Of a stretch of 64,000 nucleotides of DNA, positions 62,276-64,000 are shown one piece after another. The position numbers and the translations under genes are program-made. The notes beneath the pieces are model-generated. The model was not told where the DNA came from. It searched no databases and saw only the letters and a list, made by a program, of their open reading frames with translations. Source of the DNA: Lapidilactobacillus mulanensis (GTDB taxonomy: Bacteria > Bacillota > Bacilli > Lactobacillales > Lactobacillaceae); NCBI RefSeq assembly GCF_003946215.1, contig NZ_RHOW01000001.1:1-64000 (forward strand), in the 5' to 3' direction. How positions within the stretch are numbered: the stretch's first letter is position 1; each line of letters starts with the position of its first letter.

Positions 62276-62359
62276 TTACTCACTCCTTAGTCATGGAGTC
62301 AGTTTACGGAAGTTTTGCACTTTACGCAACTGTTTACGTCTCGAAACGAATCCCTAAAT

Positions 62360-62980
62360 TTAAATAGCTTCATTTTCATAGTCACAGCTGAAGAGTTCTT
62401 CGTCTGCAGCTTCGTTATCGGGATTGAAGCGATCGTTATAAATGAAATCAGCCAGTTGCGCATTTAAAATTTCTTTCATTTGTGTCTTGGTAATTTTAAC
62501 GTAACCAGTTGATAACAAGTTGGCGATCCCATTGGCAATGATCAAGTTACCGATCAAAATACGTTCCATCTTTTCATCCGATAAGTTGGCAGCTTCGGCC
62601 TTTTGACGCAGACGAGACATACCTAAACGGTGGGCAAACTGTTTCATTTCCTGGACGCTCTCCTTGTCTTCGATCCACAACGTCCGATATAACAGCGGTT
62701 GTTCGCAAACGAAGTGGATGTAAGCCAAGTCCAGATTGATCATTGGGTCATCATCATAATGACGGTTAAAAACAGTTTTAAGTAAGTGAGCCTGGATTTT
62801 CTTGATCGACTGACGCTTCAGATCTTGCATACTATTGAATTCTAAATAGAGTGGTTGCGTTGAACAATTGAGTTCTTCGGCAACATTACGCGCCGTAAAA
62901 TTCTGAAAACCATCGCGCATTGCTAAGTTGAATGCTGCGTTCAAGATATCGTGCTTCATGATTGTTTTTTTGCGGGCCAT
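62360..62980 (-). CDS. TetR-family regulator
   Basis: A 206-residue repressor. The N-terminal HTH (KHDILNAAFNLAMRDGFQNFTARNVAEELNCSTQPLYLEF) is typical of TetR proteins; the C-terminal ligand domain is not recognisable. The ATG at 62980 follows GAGGAGAG; the upstream frame to 63058 covers the leader. A 7-bp inverted repeat 50 bp upstream is a likely autoregulatory operator. The neighbouring flavin reductase is a possible target. Confidence 0.86.
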   Translation of the reverse strand: MARKKTIMKHDILNAAFNLAMRDGFQNFTARNVAEELNCSTQPLYLEFNSMQDLKRQSIKKIQAHLLKTVFNRHYDDDPMINLDLAYIHFVCEQPLLYRTLWIEDKESVQEMKQFAHRLGMSRLRQKAEAANLSDEKMERILIGNLIIANGIANLLSTGYVKITKTQMKEILNAQLADFIYNDRFNPDNEAADEELFSCDYENEAI

Positions 62981-63028
62981 ATGATCTCTCCTCGGGGGGT
63001 AAAATTTAGATTCTTTGTATTGCTTATC

Positions 63029-63050
63029 TATACCATAACTTTTTGGTATA
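63029..63050. promoter_or_regulatory. Candidate TetR operator
   Basis: TATACCA (63029-63035) and TGGTATA (63044-63050) are perfect inverted repeats with an 8-bp spacer, directly upstream of the regulator. Confidence 0.5.
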
Positions 63051-63295
63051 TTGATCATATCATAGCAAATAAAAATTGCAACTGTTTTTGTAGATTTATT
63101 TTATAATAACGATTGGTTTTTTATTTAATTAAACTAACAATAACTGGTACAATAGTCATTCATGCACAAAAATTAAAAAACAAATTTTTTAAATTTATTT
63201 TTCTAATGTGGTCAAATCGACGTTGTTTCATGGTGTTCCCCGGAAAACTTCATGGTAAAATAACACTGACAGGAAAGACGAGGTGCCGTTTACCT

Positions 63296-64000
63296 ATGGC
63301 AAATGAATTTGCGATCAAACTTAATAAATACGCCGAAGTGGCCGTGACGATCGGTCTAAATGTGCAGCCCGGCGATTTGGTCACCGTCGACATCGACATC
63401 GATCAAGCCGAATTTGCTCATTTATTGATCGAGCAGGCTTATCGCACCGGTGCGAAAAAGGTACTCATGCAATGGCAAGACAGCGTGGAGCAGCGGCTAG
63501 ATCTGACTTATCAGCGCATTGCCGATTTGCAAGAAACATTGCCGCATGACGAAGTGCGCCAACAATTCATTGCGGATAAGCGCGTGAAACGACTGGTTGT
63601 GAAGTCAGCCAGTCCTGACGCGCTTGCTGGAATTGAGGCCGCGAAAATCCAGGTGGCACAAAATACGAGCACGCCTGGGAGTCGCGCGGTGCGCCAGGCG
63701 AGTCGCAATAATCTGCTCAGCTGGACGATCATCGCCGCAGCCAGCCCGGCCTGGGCGCAGAAAGTTTTCCCAAATGAGGAGGCCGCGACTGCGACCGAAC
63801 ATTTGTGGGACGCCATTTTCAGCGCAACCCGGCTGGAAACCCGCGATCCAATCGCGGCATGGCGTGAGCAACGCGAACGACTCGAAACCAACGCAGCAAC
63901 GTTGAACCGATATCAATTTGATCGACTTCATTATGTCGCGCCGGGTACGGATTTGACGATCGGTTTGCCCCACGATCATATTTGGCAAGCTGCGGGAACG
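63296..64000 (+). CDS. Aminopeptidase, M29 family (PepS/AmpS-like), partial
   Basis: The first 235 codons of a metallo-aminopeptidase; the gene runs past the end of the window. The start MANEFAIKLNKYAEVAVTIG and VQPGDLVTVDIDIDQAEFAH are typical of M29 enzymes. Full-length relatives have about 410 residues, and the metal ligands of the family lie in the part not seen here. It removes N-terminal amino acids from peptides in the cytosol, supplying amino acids during growth on protein. The ATG lies 10-13 bases after GAGGTG. An extended -10-like TGGTAAAAT occurs about 40 bases upstream. Confidence 0.88.
   Translation, partial: MANEFAIKLNKYAEVAVTIGLNVQPGDLVTVDIDIDQAEFAHLLIEQAYRTGAKKVLMQWQDSVEQRLDLTYQRIADLQETLPHDEVRQQFIADKRVKRLVVKSASPDALAGIEAAKIQVAQNTSTPGSRAVRQASRNNLLSWTIIAAASPAWAQKVFPNEEAATATEHLWDAIFSATRLETRDPIAAWREQRERLETNAATLNRYQFDRLHYVAPGTDLTIGLPHDHIWQAAGT

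Overview
The window looks like chromosomal DNA of a low-to-moderate GC Firmicute, most likely a member of the Lactobacillaceae. The evidence is the gene content and order (hpf, secA, prfB with its programmed frameshift, ftsE-ftsX, phoP-phoR, pst genes), a 36-codon 'putative holin-like toxin' of the lactobacillar type, AGGAGG-type ribosome binding sites and short operons. I cannot name the species.

Layout. 0-6 kb: glutamate-cysteine ligase (gshA) divergent from a P-type cation ATPase. 6-21 kb: map, a deoxynucleoside kinase, an HD hydrolase, CsbD, VOC protein, rlmA, an L,D-transpeptidase, a frameshifted macro-domain gene, two tandem HTH-membrane regulators, a DUF1858/DUF438-PAS pair, guaC behind a PurBox, a ketopantoate-reductase-like gene, small accessory genes and rpsD with a long structured leader. 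21.5-31 kb is the accessory part: unknown proteins, a broken acetyltransferase, a four-gene operon resembling a defence module (NUDIX, PLD/SF2 helicase/DUF3427, GIY-YIG/DUF2075 helicase, MazG-like), a type I toxin with its antisense RNA, and hicAB. 31-40 kb is the phosphate regulon (phoP, phoR, pstS, pstC, pstA, two pstB genes, phoU), with Pho boxes ahead of pstS. 40-58 kb is housekeeping: a glycosyltransferase, ftsX/ftsE, prfB, secA, hpf, comFC/comFA, yigZ, tagO, rny, recA (SOS box) and cinA. 58-64 kb: flavodoxin, GtrA, an mhqO-like dioxygenase with an in-frame amber codon, an mhqD-like hydrolase, a flavin reductase, a TetR regulator and the start of an M29 aminopeptidase.

The most unusual content lies between the genes. 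About 6 kb, roughly a tenth of the window, consists of dispersed repeats with heavy internal self-complementarity. The large elements (about 195-315 bp) share one architecture: a closing outer stem, a conserved CTGTGGGGA-like box just inside it, and up to three hairpin arms. The outer stem sequence differs completely between subtypes (called A, B, C, E and others here) yet stays self-complementary in each. A and B elements are usually joined by a conserved linker into units of about 520-770 bp, occurring five times, with a sixth unit of related build; several begin right after a terminator T-run. A second, smaller hairpin family (D, about 112-117 bp) forms a tandem array with an exact 117-bp period between pstB2 and phoU, occurs once beside the pstS Pho boxes, and is twice found nested in the loop of one arm of a large element. 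No transposase is encoded in the window. I infer a non-autonomous, structure-dependent mobile element family, some copies of which are transcribed inside the pst operon; database comparison was not possible.
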